From CBCXVS01 sp965178525 (lineage in GTDB: Bacteria; Tectomicrobia; Entotheonellia; Entotheonellales; Entotheonellaceae): 18,202 nt of DNA. The notes under the pieces were generated by a model that saw only the letters and a list, made by a program, of their open reading frames with translations, did no database searches and was not told the DNA's origin. Shown piece by piece: positions 7,741 through 14,890 of the stretch. The position numbers and the translations under genes are program-made. Positions within the stretch are counted from its first letter, which is position 1, and every line of letters begins with the position of its first letter. Location: the NCBI GenBank assembly GCA_965178525.1, contig CBCXVS010000149.1, forward strand, positions 1 to 18,202. The letters run 5' to 3'.

Positions 7741-8893
7741 GCAAAATCTGTCGGACCGATAAAGGCGAGATTTCCCGTATTACTGCCATCCTCGAACTGC
7801 GCCTGCGCCCCCATGACGAAACGGATGCCCTGGATGACGGACAACACATGATGCAGCGTCAGATCGTAGCGCCGAAACACCGCATCGGTTGCGCTGGCCG
7901 GAATGCCAAACGGATTCCCAAGGCCAGGCGCAACGCCGGGCGATGTGACGTCCTCTTGCCGGTTGTAGAAGCCGAACTGGAAGCGATACGCCCACCAGGC
8001 AAAGGGCTCATGCTCGAAGGTGATACCGAGTGTCAGGACCTCGATATCTCGTTCGTCAACCTCACGTATCACGGCGAGATCCAGCCCGCCGCTGGCATCG
8101 GGAAAGGCTTCATGATCGCTGCGGGCGTAGCTCCACACCCGGCGCAGATCCATTACGTCGGACAGGAGGAGGCCCATATTGCCCTGCAAAGTCGTGCTGC
8201 GAAATTCACTGCCTTCGACCGGCTCGCCATTGTCGAGACGAGATAGGAACCACTCAGGGCATAGTCCATCTCGCCGAGCTGGCCACGGAGTTGCATGAGC
8301 GTGCGCACGTACGCATCACGCCCCCCTGCCACCTCGGCGGATATCACCGGCTCGGCGCTTCCCCGCCGCGTGATAATGTTGATCACCGCGCTCACGGCAT
8401 CCGATCCATACAGGACTGAGAGCGGTCCGCGGACAATCTCGATGCGCTCGATGTGATCGGTGCTGAGAGTCGAAAAATCGAAGGAGCCGCCACGGTTATT
8501 GGTGGAATCATTCACTTTGACCCCATCAATGAGCACCAGCGTAAAACTGGGATCGCCACCCCGGATGTAGACCGAGCTGACGCTCCCCCGAGCACCAGGT
8601 TGGTCAATATGGAGCCCGGCTACATTCCGCAACAGATCCGTGACACTCACCGCTTGCCGCGCCTCGATCTGTTCCCGCGTGATGACCGCCACACTGGCCG
8701 AGGTCTGGCTTAAGGGGGCCGGCGCCGCCGTCGCCGTCACCACGATAGGATCCAACGTCACAGACGACTCCCCTGCCCGCGTCCTATCCTGGGCAACCGC
8801 ACGCGAAACGCCGCTATGCGCGAGGGCCAGAACGATGAATATGCCAAGCCACTTACAGACACCGCGTTTCCATCGTGCGCTCCGACTCTTCAT
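7722..8893 (-). pseudogene. BtuB-like TonB-dependent outer-membrane receptor, frameshifted and 3'-truncated
   Basis: The gene starts at 8893 with an AGAAGGA site 7 bases upstream and a signal peptide (KWLGIFIVLALAHSGVSRAVAQ). It continues with a TonB box (DPIVVTATA) and a complete plug domain (LLRNVAGLHIDQPGARGSVS, IRGGDPSFTLVLIDG, IERIEIVRGPLSVLYGSDAV). Barrel strands follow until about 8240. There the frame shifts by one base: RLDNGEPVEGSEF continues in another phase on to QAQFEDGSNTG near 7770, and the gene stops at 7722. Only about 390 residues remain of the usual 600 or so, so most of the barrel is lost. The plug and short N-terminus resemble BtuB-type vitamin B12 receptors, but the substrate is uncertain. 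The frameshift could be a base-calling error; the truncation cannot. Confidence 0.8.
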
Positions 8894-9080
8894 TGGCCCA
8901 TCCTTCTGCTCGCTTACCAGAAGCTTCCTCACGAGTATCGATGAGGTGTTCGCGGGGCGATTATGCCATACCAGCGGAAATCTTCATAGATGCTCGCGAG
9001 CCATCTGACTTGCCTGGGGATTTGCCCTACAACCGCGGCAAACGATACGGGATACATCCACAGAACCAGGAGGGTGGAAG

Positions 9081-9650
9081 ATGGCCGAGATCGAGGTCTT
9101 TGCTTTGGGCGACGTCGTCTTGCAATCGGGCATGACGCTACGCGATGCGCAGCTCGCCTATACAACTTATGGCGCCCTGAATCATCGGCGCTATAATGTC
9201 ATTCTGTTTCCAACTTTTTACGGGGGCCAGCACACCAATAACGAACCCATGATTGGCGCCGGGAAGGCGCTCGATCCGCAGCACTACTTCATGATCATTC
9301 CCAACATGTTCGGCAACGGGCTCTCCTCCTCTCCGAGTAACACACCCCCGCCGTACGATCGCGCCCGCTTCCCCCCGGTGACTTTGTACGATAACGTGCG
9401 CTGCCAACACCGCCTGGTCACCGAACGCTTCGGCGTCGAGCGGCTCGCACTGGTGACAGGTTTTTCCATGGGGGCGCAACAGACCTTTCATTGGGGCGCC
9501 CTGTTTCCCGATATGGTGGAGCGCATGCTGCCCTGGTGTGGATCGGCCAAAACCTCGCCTCACAATTTCGTCTTTTTAGAAGGTATCAAGGCCGCGCTCA
9601 CTGCGGATGACGCCTGGCAAGGCGGCTGGTATGACACGCCCCCGGCAAAA
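9081..9650 (+). pseudogene. MetX-like alpha/beta hydrolase (homoserine O-acetyltransferase family), 3'-truncated
   Basis: The first 190 or so residues match the MetX-like alpha/beta hydrolases that are about 340 residues long. Visible are YGALNHRRYNVILFPTFYGG, GPGK-type GAGKALD, NMFGNGLSSSPSNTPPPYD, the nucleophile elbow GFSMGAQQT (Ser at about residue 131), and CGSAKTSPHNFVFLEGIKAA. After WYDTPPAK the frame enters unrelated DNA and stops at 9770. The catalytic Asp and His, expected in the last third, are absent. The ribosome-binding site GGAGG is intact. It faces the BtuB-like remnant divergently. Acyltransferase or hydrolase specificity cannot be inferred, and the product should be inactive. 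Confidence 0.78.
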
Positions 9651-9802
9651 AACGGCGCCTCTGGCAGACTCGTTTCATACGGCGTGAGAAAGCCGTGCGC
9701 GATGCGATTGATCGTCTCCGTAATACTGTCTTGCATCTGCGCTATATCGCTAGGGCTGAAAATATCGTGACCGACGGCGTAACCGCATTCTATGATCGAC
9801 AT
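9650..9802 (-). pseudogene. N-terminal remnant of a phytanoyl-CoA dioxygenase (PhyH)-like gene
   Basis: On the minus strand, about 50 codons read MSIIECGYAVGHDIFSPSD then IAQMQDSITETINRIAHGFL and TPYETSLPEAPF. This has the form of a PhyH-type N-terminus (a short 'G-x-x-V-x-D-x-x-S-P' opening followed by a helix). The sequence then meets the antisense of the MetX-like remnant at an A6 run (9647-9652), so the two truncated genes are joined tail to tail. None of the Fe/2-oxoglutarate ligands are included. The family call is tentative because only the head is left. Confidence 0.45.
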
Positions 9803-9884
9803 GGTTTTTCTCGCTCTATGGTTGACGGTTGACACGCTGATGGCGGACGCGCTGTGCTTGGCCTCCCAGGCTCATCGTACCATC

Positions 9885-9914
9885 TTGACATGCCTGGATG
9901 CCATGAGGTACAGT
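9885..9914 (+). promoter_or_regulatory. Sigma70-like promoter upstream of the cobalamin riboswitch
   Basis: A perfect TTGACA at 9885-9890 is followed after 18 bp by TACAGT (9909-9914), four of six matches to TATAAT. Initiation would fall around 9920, about 20 nt before the riboswitch P1 helix begins, which is the expected geometry. Confidence 0.55.
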
Positions 9915-9940
9915 CGTCATCGATAATTGCATACGTGACG

Positions 9941-10110
9941 AAAGTTGGGACGTGGCGCGCCTTGAGACGGCGTCCAGGGAAAGTGGTAGAAATCCACTGC
10001 TGCCCCGCAACTGTAAGCGGAACGAAATCTGCACTCGCCACTGAGGTGATGACCTTGGGAAGGCGCAGAGAGTAGGCCAGTGCCGCAAGCCAGGAAACCT
10101 GCCCAACTTT
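9941..10110 (+). promoter_or_regulatory. Cobalamin (B12) riboswitch aptamer
   Basis: All the hallmark blocks of the cobalamin riboswitch occur in order: GGGAAAGTGGTAGAAATCC, the CTGCCCCGCAACTGTAAGCGG core (9998-10020 region), GCCACTG, TTGGGAAGGCG, and the B12 box AAGCCAGGAAACCTGCC at the 3' end. The closing P1 helix is a perfect 9-bp pairing of 9941-9949 with 10102-10110. The aptamer binds adenosyl- or methylcobalamin and normally represses downstream expression. The next gene is the OprB-like porin at 10335, after an intrinsic terminator. That arrangement means the porin was B12-repressed before the IS split it. Confidence 0.95.
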
Positions 10111-10162
10111 CTCGCTGAGGGATCCTTTCGAGGGAAAGGTGTCAGCAGTCTGTATACTGCCA

Positions 10163-10189
10163 CCCAACCATCTCAGGTTGGGGTTTTTT
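10163..10189 (+). terminator. Riboswitch expression platform: rho-independent terminator
   Basis: CCCAACC (10163-10169) pairs with GGTTGGG (10176-10182) across a 6-nt loop, followed by G and six T (10184-10189). The 3' half of this stem can instead pair with CCCAACTT at 10102-10109, the 3' strand of riboswitch P1, giving an alternative 8-bp helix with one G-U pair. Ligand-bound P1 would free the terminator to form. Unbound RNA could form the antiterminator. Confidence 0.88.
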
Positions 10190-10668
10190 GTACACACGCT
10201 TACATCGATGGCCGCGTCGTGTGTTATCCAACCTGCCCGCCTCCCTTTTGTAATGGCAAACCCTCAGCGTTTTCTCTATTTCCATAGGGTCTGACGCGCG
10301 GCCTTTCCAAAGAGGTTGCCAGAGGAGAATCACCATGACCACACGCACCCTAGCCGCACTCGTGACCGGTTTCGTCATGGCCGTCACCTTGCCATCCGTG
10401 CAAGCATATGACGTGACCAACACCGTTTCCATCGGGGGTGTACTTGCCGCAGGCTATCAGTATCAGGCGCTCGATCGGAACGCCGGGGCAGACGATGAGG
10501 GCAGCGGCGCGGCGCCTTTCCAACCCGAATTCAGCTTTCGCCCCACCGACCACGACGCGTTTTTCTTCAAGCTCGGCTTTGCCGCTGATAATGGCCTCAA
10601 CGACAAGACCCCCTTCACCCTGGCCCCCTGGGCCGCCGATCTTGAAGACGATGTGAAGGACATCAATG

Positions 10669-10679
10669 GCCGCAATCGC
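10669..10679 (+). repeat. Left 11-bp target-site duplication of the IS
   Basis: GCCGCAATCGC here is repeated exactly at the other end of the element (12270-12280). It belongs to the porin coding sequence (codons for GRNR). Confidence 0.88.
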
Positions 10680-10833
10680 GAATGGCCTTAAGTGAAGCTC
10701 TAACTGCATGTCGTGTCAACGGTTGACGCAACACATGAGGGGGTTTTGTCATGAGGGGAGCGGTCTGGGGTCGTCGCTTTTGGACGCGGGGTTCGACCCG
10801 GTTCGGACGAGAGAGGTGGACGAATAATTCCTC

Positions 10834-12045
10834 TCAGGGCCCCCCGCTGTCGGGTTCACTGCACCCCCGCAGAGCATCGATAACGCTGATCCGTTCAACA
10901 TCCACCGGTTGATGCTTGGCCGATTGGACAATGACCCGTCGGACCAGGTTGTAGAGCAGAAGGAAAACGGTCCGTTCTTGCCGTACTCCCACCACGGTTT
11001 TGCCGGGCCGTGCATCCATCTGCATCGCAGTTTTGAGTGGTCTCAGACGCGTTGCTGCTTCCCAGCGTTTGAAGGAGGGTTCGGCCAGATCATCTTTTGA
11101 AGAGCATGGCGCATCCACTCAGGTCGTGACCAACGTGAGCACTCGCGAGCGCAAGCCGGGCTGGATCACCTGATGCCGCAACTCTGGCAGGAAAAGCGAT
11201 GCAGGGAACGCTGCCAAGGTTGGGGGATCGAGCCCAGCCGGCCAGGTCTTGGGCTGGAACCCTTCCACCCGTTGGTCCTGCTGGCCATGGGCCATGATCC
11301 ACCGCGAGCGGGGTAGACCTTGGCTCTGAGGGGTCGGTCGGGTAGCGGGGATCACCAAGGGCCGAGACGGGGTGAAAGCGACCATCTGTCGGGCACCGAC
11401 TCGCATGAGGGCGGGCAAACCGGCCAGTCTGAGCAAGGCCATCTGGGCATCGGACGATAGGCCCCGCTCCGTCACCAGCACCTCACCTGGTTCCATGGCC
11501 GGATGCATCGGTTGGACTGGGGACAACTCGTGGGGGTTCAAAGCAGACGCCGCTAGGGGGGGGAGCAGGCCCCTGCCCGCATGGAAAAGCGCCAGCAGCC
11601 GGGCCACGGGAAAGCCACCGCCGGGCGGTTGTTCGCCGGGCGGGCCGACCTCGTCTTGCCACACCGGGGTATCGGGCCTGGCGCCCCCGGAGGCCTCGAC
11701 GAAGAAAACGCGATGGCCATGCCAGCGCCCGTCCTCCAAGGCCGTGGCCGGGCCGACTGGCCGACGCGTTCGCAGAGGTGGTCCAGCACGCCTCCAGGCA
11801 GCTGGGTAGGAGCCGGGCAGGAGGCCGAGGCACTGGAGTAGCCACCCGTTCAGTGCGGGAGATGACGGCAGGCGGCATGGCCAGGGAGAAGTTGCCCCAG
11901 AGAGGCCTGGACGGTGACGACCGGATGGAGGAGGCGGTCGCGCCACTCGGTATAGCCGACCGCCTCACACGCCGCCGGAATGGCCTCGGATGGGAGGTGG
12001 GCGGCGCAGTCGGCCTGGAGGCGTTGCAGCCGGGGGGTGATACGG
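10834..12045 (-). pseudogene. IS4-family DDE transposase, degenerate (two in-frame stops, one frameshift)
   Basis: Read from the right, PRLQRLQADCAAHLPSEAIP and AACEAVGYTEWRDRLLHP give the N-terminus, which hits TGA at about 11849 inside the HLPH-x-TGGYSSASASC motif. The frame changes near 11765, after which WHGHRVFFVEASG, GCGFPVA-type GGGFPVARLLALF and MEPGEVLVTERGL follow to TLVTT. A second in-frame TGA at 11121-11119 precedes RLRPLKTAMQM and VFLLLYNLVRRVIV, and the gene ends at 10834. Relatives carry VDGSG and GDRGF at the catalytic positions; here both Asp are Glu, and the third acidic residue near RWEAATRL is not evident. The copy should be inactive, so movement would need a transposase supplied elsewhere. 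Some lesions could be assembly errors in a collapsed repeat. Confidence 0.75.
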
Positions 12046-12084
12046 GATATCCGGAGCGCTTCTCCTGTCAGTGGGGGGAATGAA

Positions 12085-12172
12085 GGCCCTCATCATGAGA
12101 GGGGAGTCGGTCTCAGGCAATCGGCGTAACTGCTTCATCAAGAAAGGAGTTGGCTTAACTCAACGCCATTCG
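12085..12172 (+). repeat. First copy of an 88-bp direct repeat flanking the assembly gap (IS right end)
   Basis: This stretch is identical to 12183-12270 and corresponds to the outer end of the IS. It is followed by GGGG and the N run instead of by the porin sequence. The simplest reading is that a contig ended in another copy or consensus of the IS and was scaffolded to the next contig without merging the overlap. Confidence 0.85.
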
Positions 12173-12175
12173 GGG

Positions 12176-12182
12176 NNNNNNN
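12176..12182. other. Assembly gap (7 N)
   Basis: Seven undetermined bases separate the two identical IS-end copies. The real genome may have no sequence here. Confidence 0.95.
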
Positions 12183-12270
12183 GGCCCTCATCATGAGAGG
12201 GGAGTCGGTCTCAGGCAATCGGCGTAACTGCTTCATCAAGAAAGGAGTTGGCTTAACTCAACGCCATTCG
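12183..12270 (+). repeat. Second copy of the 88-bp direct repeat (true right end of the IS)
   Basis: This is identical to 12085-12172. It runs directly into the porin gene through the target duplication, so it is the copy that carries the authentic element end. Confidence 0.85.
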
Positions 12271-12280
12271 CCGCAATCGC
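12270..12280 (+). repeat. Right 11-bp target-site duplication of the IS
   Basis: GCCGCAATCGC is identical to 10669-10679. It is followed immediately by the resumed porin frame (DYLLTAWYKH). Confidence 0.88.
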
Positions 12281-13039
12281 GACTATTTACTCACGGCCTG
12301 GTACAAGCATGTTTTGACGTTGGGGCGCCATACCTTGGAGCTGTCTGGCGGCCTCATCGATGCGACAGATTACCTCGATGAGAACGCCTACGCCAACGAT
12401 GAGTACACGCAGTTCATGAACGAGGTCTTCGTGAACGGACCGAACGCCTTCTTCCCATCGTATGACATCGGCGGCGCCTTTGGGTGGGACATCGGTCCTT
12501 TCGCGCTCCGTGCCGTGGTGATGAACGTCGGCGAAAATGACGATGGCAACAACTACACGTTTTTCGGTGTGCAGTTGTCGTATACGATGAGCACACCCCT
12601 GGGAGATGGCGCCTACCGTTTGATCGTGGATGGAACGACGGAGGCATTTCTCAATCCAGCGGGGACGGACAAGGAGATGTTAGGCGGGCTTACATTGTCC
12701 TTTGATCAACAACTCGGTGAGATCGTTGGCGTCTTTCTGCGCCTGGGATGGCAACGCGATGATGCGGCCATAGACTTCGAGGTGCTCTACTCAGGTGGCG
12801 TCAATATCAGCGGCGCCCTGTGGCGCCGTTCCCGGGACAATATTGGCCTCGGCTACGCCTATCTCGACGGTGGGAACACGGGCATCGACCACGCGCACGT
12901 ATTCGAGATCTACGTGCGTATCGTCCTCAATGATGACGTTGCTTTCACCGCGGATTTGCAATATATGGATGAAGACGTAGTCCGGAGCAGTGGGCCTAAG
13001 GGCTGGATGCCCGGTTTTCGCGTTACAGCTGAATTTTGA

Positions 13040-13350
13040 AACCCTGTGCCGGTGTCGGCTAGGCAACCTTTATAATAAAACTCCTGCGCATATCGTTATT
13101 GCACATCGCACTGGTACCTGGCGATCTTCGGCATCATCGTCGGTTGCTCAAACGCGCCGTGCGGGTCGCTGCGGAGCGAGGTGCCGGCTGGGTGGTCTCG
13201 CCAGAACCTTGCACCTGTCGAGCGGCTCATGACGTATTATGCTGCCATCACATCAGCCTGTGCTGAGGCGGCTGCGCCTGCATTGGCCGTGCTTTTGGCC
13301 CTGACCAAGCGCCCCGCTCCTCCTGAGGTGTAATTGCTTCGTGGATCCCC
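13040..13350. other. Intergenic region between the porin and modA, no convincing gene
   Basis: The region holds an open plus-strand frame from 13079 to 13333 containing a lipobox-like LAIFGIIVGCSNAP segment. It has no ATG or credible ribosome-binding site before that segment, so it may be a decayed small lipoprotein or chance. I see no ModE palindrome and no molybdenum-cofactor riboswitch. The modA promoter starts at the right edge. Confidence 0.4.
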
Positions 13351-13379
13351 TTGACACGGAGGAATGGTGCTGTTATGAT
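13351..13379 (+). promoter_or_regulatory. Consensus sigma70 promoter of modABC
   Basis: TTGACA (13351-13356) and TATGAT (13374-13379) are separated by the optimal 17 bp. Transcription would start near 13386 and give a leader of about 36 nt before the modA ATG at 13422. No operator-like palindrome overlaps it. Confidence 0.75.
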
Positions 13380-13421
13380 CGTGCCGCTTTTACCATTAAC
13401 ACGGAACGAGAGGACGCTTCC

Positions 13422-14186
13422 ATGGCACGCAGCCAAGGTTGTACTATGGCCCTCATGCTCTTGTTGCATGTCTTTTTGACCACGGCTACCGCTGGAGAGG
13501 TGCAGATTGCGGTCGCAACCAATTTTTGGGCGCCCCTGCAGGAGATTGTCACCCATTTTGAGCGCGACACGGAACATACCGCTCTGATTAGCTCAGGGTC
13601 GACCGGAAAATTCTATGCGCAGATCAAACAGGACGCCCCATTTGATGTGTTCTTTTCCGCCGATGTCAGGCGCCCACAGTTGTTGGAAGATGAGGGGCTC
13701 ACGGTTCCCGGCAGTCGGTTTACCTACGCGGTGGGACGACTGACGTTGTGGAGTCCTAACCCCACCCGGATCAACGGGGACGGCAAAACCATGCTGTCGA
13801 AGAGCGACTTTACGCATCTGGCCATTGCCAACCCCAAGACAGCGCCCTATGGCACCGCTGCCAAACAAGCGCTACAAGTGTTGGGAGTTTGGAATGCAGT
13901 GAAGGATCGGATCGTCCAAGGAGAAAATATTGGGCAAACCTTCCACTTTGTTGTCTCGCAAAACGCCCAACTTGGGTTTGTCGCTCTTTCTCAAGTCTTA
14001 CATCCCAAAATCAATGGGGCTGGGAGCCGCTGGGATGTGCCGACGCATCTGCATGACTCGCTGCAACAACAAGCTGTGCTCCTGTTGCATGGTCGAAACA
14101 ATGAAGCGGCAAAGGCCTTCTTAGACTATGTCAAAGGATCGAAGTCTCGGGAGATCATTGCACGGTTTGGATATGAGTTGGAATAA
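13422..14186 (+). CDS. modA: ModA: molybdate ABC transporter periplasmic binding protein
   Basis: The 254-residue precursor starts at 13422, where GAGAGGA lies 7 bases upstream. An in-frame ATG at 13341 lies upstream of the promoter and is rejected. A signal peptide (MALMLLLHVFLTTATA) precedes the mature protein beginning near GEVQIAVATNF. ModA features follow: an oxyanion-contacting loop ISSGSTGKFYAQI, the APFDVFFSADVRRPQLLEDE segment, LTLWSPNP, and LAIANPKTAPYGTAAKQAL. These are the ligands and hinge segments of group-II molybdate/tungstate binding proteins. It captures molybdate in the periplasm for ModBC and is the first gene of the operon, 20 bp before modB. Molybdate versus tungstate preference cannot be read from the sequence. 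Confidence 0.93.
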   Translation: MARSQGCTMALMLLLHVFLTTATAGEVQIAVATNFWAPLQEIVTHFERDTEHTALISSGSTGKFYAQIKQDAPFDVFFSADVRRPQLLEDEGLTVPGSRFTYAVGRLTLWSPNPTRINGDGKTMLSKSDFTHLAIANPKTAPYGTAAKQALQVLGVWNAVKDRIVQGENIGQTFHFVVSQNAQLGFVALSQVLHPKINGAGSRWDVPTHLHDSLQQQAVLLLHGRNNEAAKAFLDYVKGSKSREIIARFGYELE

Positions 14187-14206
14187 GCATAACGGATAAA
14201 GGCGAA

Positions 14207-14890
14207 ATGGGCATGCCCGAATTGGATTTGGGTCCTCTGTGGTTGACTCTACAATTGGCCGGAGTGACTGTTGTCGTCTTATTGATTGTTGGCACCCCAG
14301 TGGCGTGGTGGTTAGCGTTTACGTCGTCACGGTTTCGGCCCATCGTGGAAGCCGTTGTGGCGCTTCCCATTGTGCTCCCGCCAACCGTATTGGGGTTTTA
14401 TCTCCTGGTCATGCTCGGCCCACTGGGCCCGATTGGTGGACCCTGGAAGGCGCTCACTGGATCGGCGCTCTCTTTTACCTTTACCGGGTTGGTCATCGCC
14501 TCAACGGTCTATTCGCTTCCCTTTGTCGTTAACCCCCTGCATGGGGCCTTCGAGGCTGTCGGGAAAAAGCCACTGGAAGCAGCTTGGTCGCTGCGGGCAT
14601 CGCGGCTCGATGCGTTTTGGACAGTGGCGTCTCCCATGGCCTTTCGTGGTTATCTTACGGCCATCGTCCTCGGTTTCTCCCATACCCTCGGCGAGTTCGG
14701 GGTGGTCCTCATGGTAGGGGGGAATATCCCGAGGAAAACGAGGGTGATCTCCATCGCTATCTACGACCATGTCGAGGTGTTGGAGTACGATGAAGCCCAT
14801 CTGCTGGCCGGTGGGCTCTTGATCTTTTCTTTTCTGGTCTTACTCATCCTCTACACCGTCAACCGCCGTCTACCAATGCATGCACTATGA
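14207..14890 (+). CDS. modB: ModB: molybdate ABC transporter permease
   Basis: The 227-residue inner-membrane protein has about five hydrophobic helices and the usual ModB segments: VALPIVLPPTVLGFYLLVML, and the EAA loop EAAWSLRASRLDAFWTV (about residues 125-141), which contacts the ATPase. FSHTLGEFGVVLMVGGNIP follows and is highly typical of ModB. Start codons at 14207 and 14213 are both possible; AAAGGCG favours the first. Its last four bases overlap the modC start (ATGA), indicating translational coupling. Confidence 0.95.
   Translation: MGMPELDLGPLWLTLQLAGVTVVVLLIVGTPVAWWLAFTSSRFRPIVEAVVALPIVLPPTVLGFYLLVMLGPLGPIGGPWKALTGSALSFTFTGLVIASTVYSLPFVVNPLHGAFEAVGKKPLEAAWSLRASRLDAFWTVASPMAFRGYLTAIVLGFSHTLGEFGVVLMVGGNIPRKTRVISIAIYDHVEVLEYDEAHLLAGGLLIFSFLVLLILYTVNRRLPMHAL

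Larger units (their letters stand above)
10680..12269 (-). mobile_element. IS4-family insertion sequence in the porin gene
   Basis: The element is bounded by 19-bp terminal inverted repeats matching at about 16 positions: GAATGGCCTTAAGTGAAGC at the left, and GAATGGCGTTGAGTTAAGC read inward from the right. It is flanked by an 11-bp duplication of the porin sequence, in the range typical of IS4-family elements. The single transposase gene runs on the minus strand. The span as assembled is 1590 bp but contains a 7-N gap and an apparent 88-bp duplication of the right end; correcting for these gives roughly 1.49 kb. The interior is noticeably more GC-rich than the porin gene. Confidence 0.85.
10335..13039 (+). 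pseudogene. OprB-like porin gene under B12-riboswitch control, interrupted by an IS element
   Basis: The first 115 codons (10335-10679) encode a signal peptide (MTTRTLAALVTGFVMAVTLP, ending SVQA) and the start of a beta-barrel (EFSFRPTDHDAFFFKLGFAA). The reading frame resumes at 12281 with DYLLTAWYKH, then GLIDATDYLDENAYANDEYT and barrel strands to a terminal phenylalanine (GFRVTAEF). Removing the IS and one 11-bp target copy restores a continuous 367-codon frame. This has the size and motifs of carbohydrate-selective OprB-type porins. The ribosome-binding site is AGAGGAG. The regulator upstream is a cobalamin riboswitch, unusual for OprB relatives, so the porin may have admitted a corrinoid, cobalt complex or precursor rather than a sugar. 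Both halves lack other lesions. Confidence 0.85.

Noticed and set aside
8894..9080. Second B12 riboswitch in front of the BtuB-like gene
   Set aside because: None of the aptamer core blocks or a B12 box are present on the minus strand there.
10785..10810. GGGTTCGACCCGG resembling a tRNA T-arm in the IS left end
   Set aside because: No acceptor, anticodon or D-arm can be folded around it.
11372..11968. Long open frames on both strands within the IS
   Set aside because: High GC content makes spurious open frames; only the frames matching IS4 transposase motifs are retained.
13060..13110. ModE-like operator upstream of modA
   Set aside because: Only a partial CATATCGTTATTG match with no symmetrical partner.
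13079..13333. Possible small lipoprotein with a lipobox-like VGCS
   Set aside because: There is no start codon before the hydrophobic segment; the only ATG comes after the lipobox.
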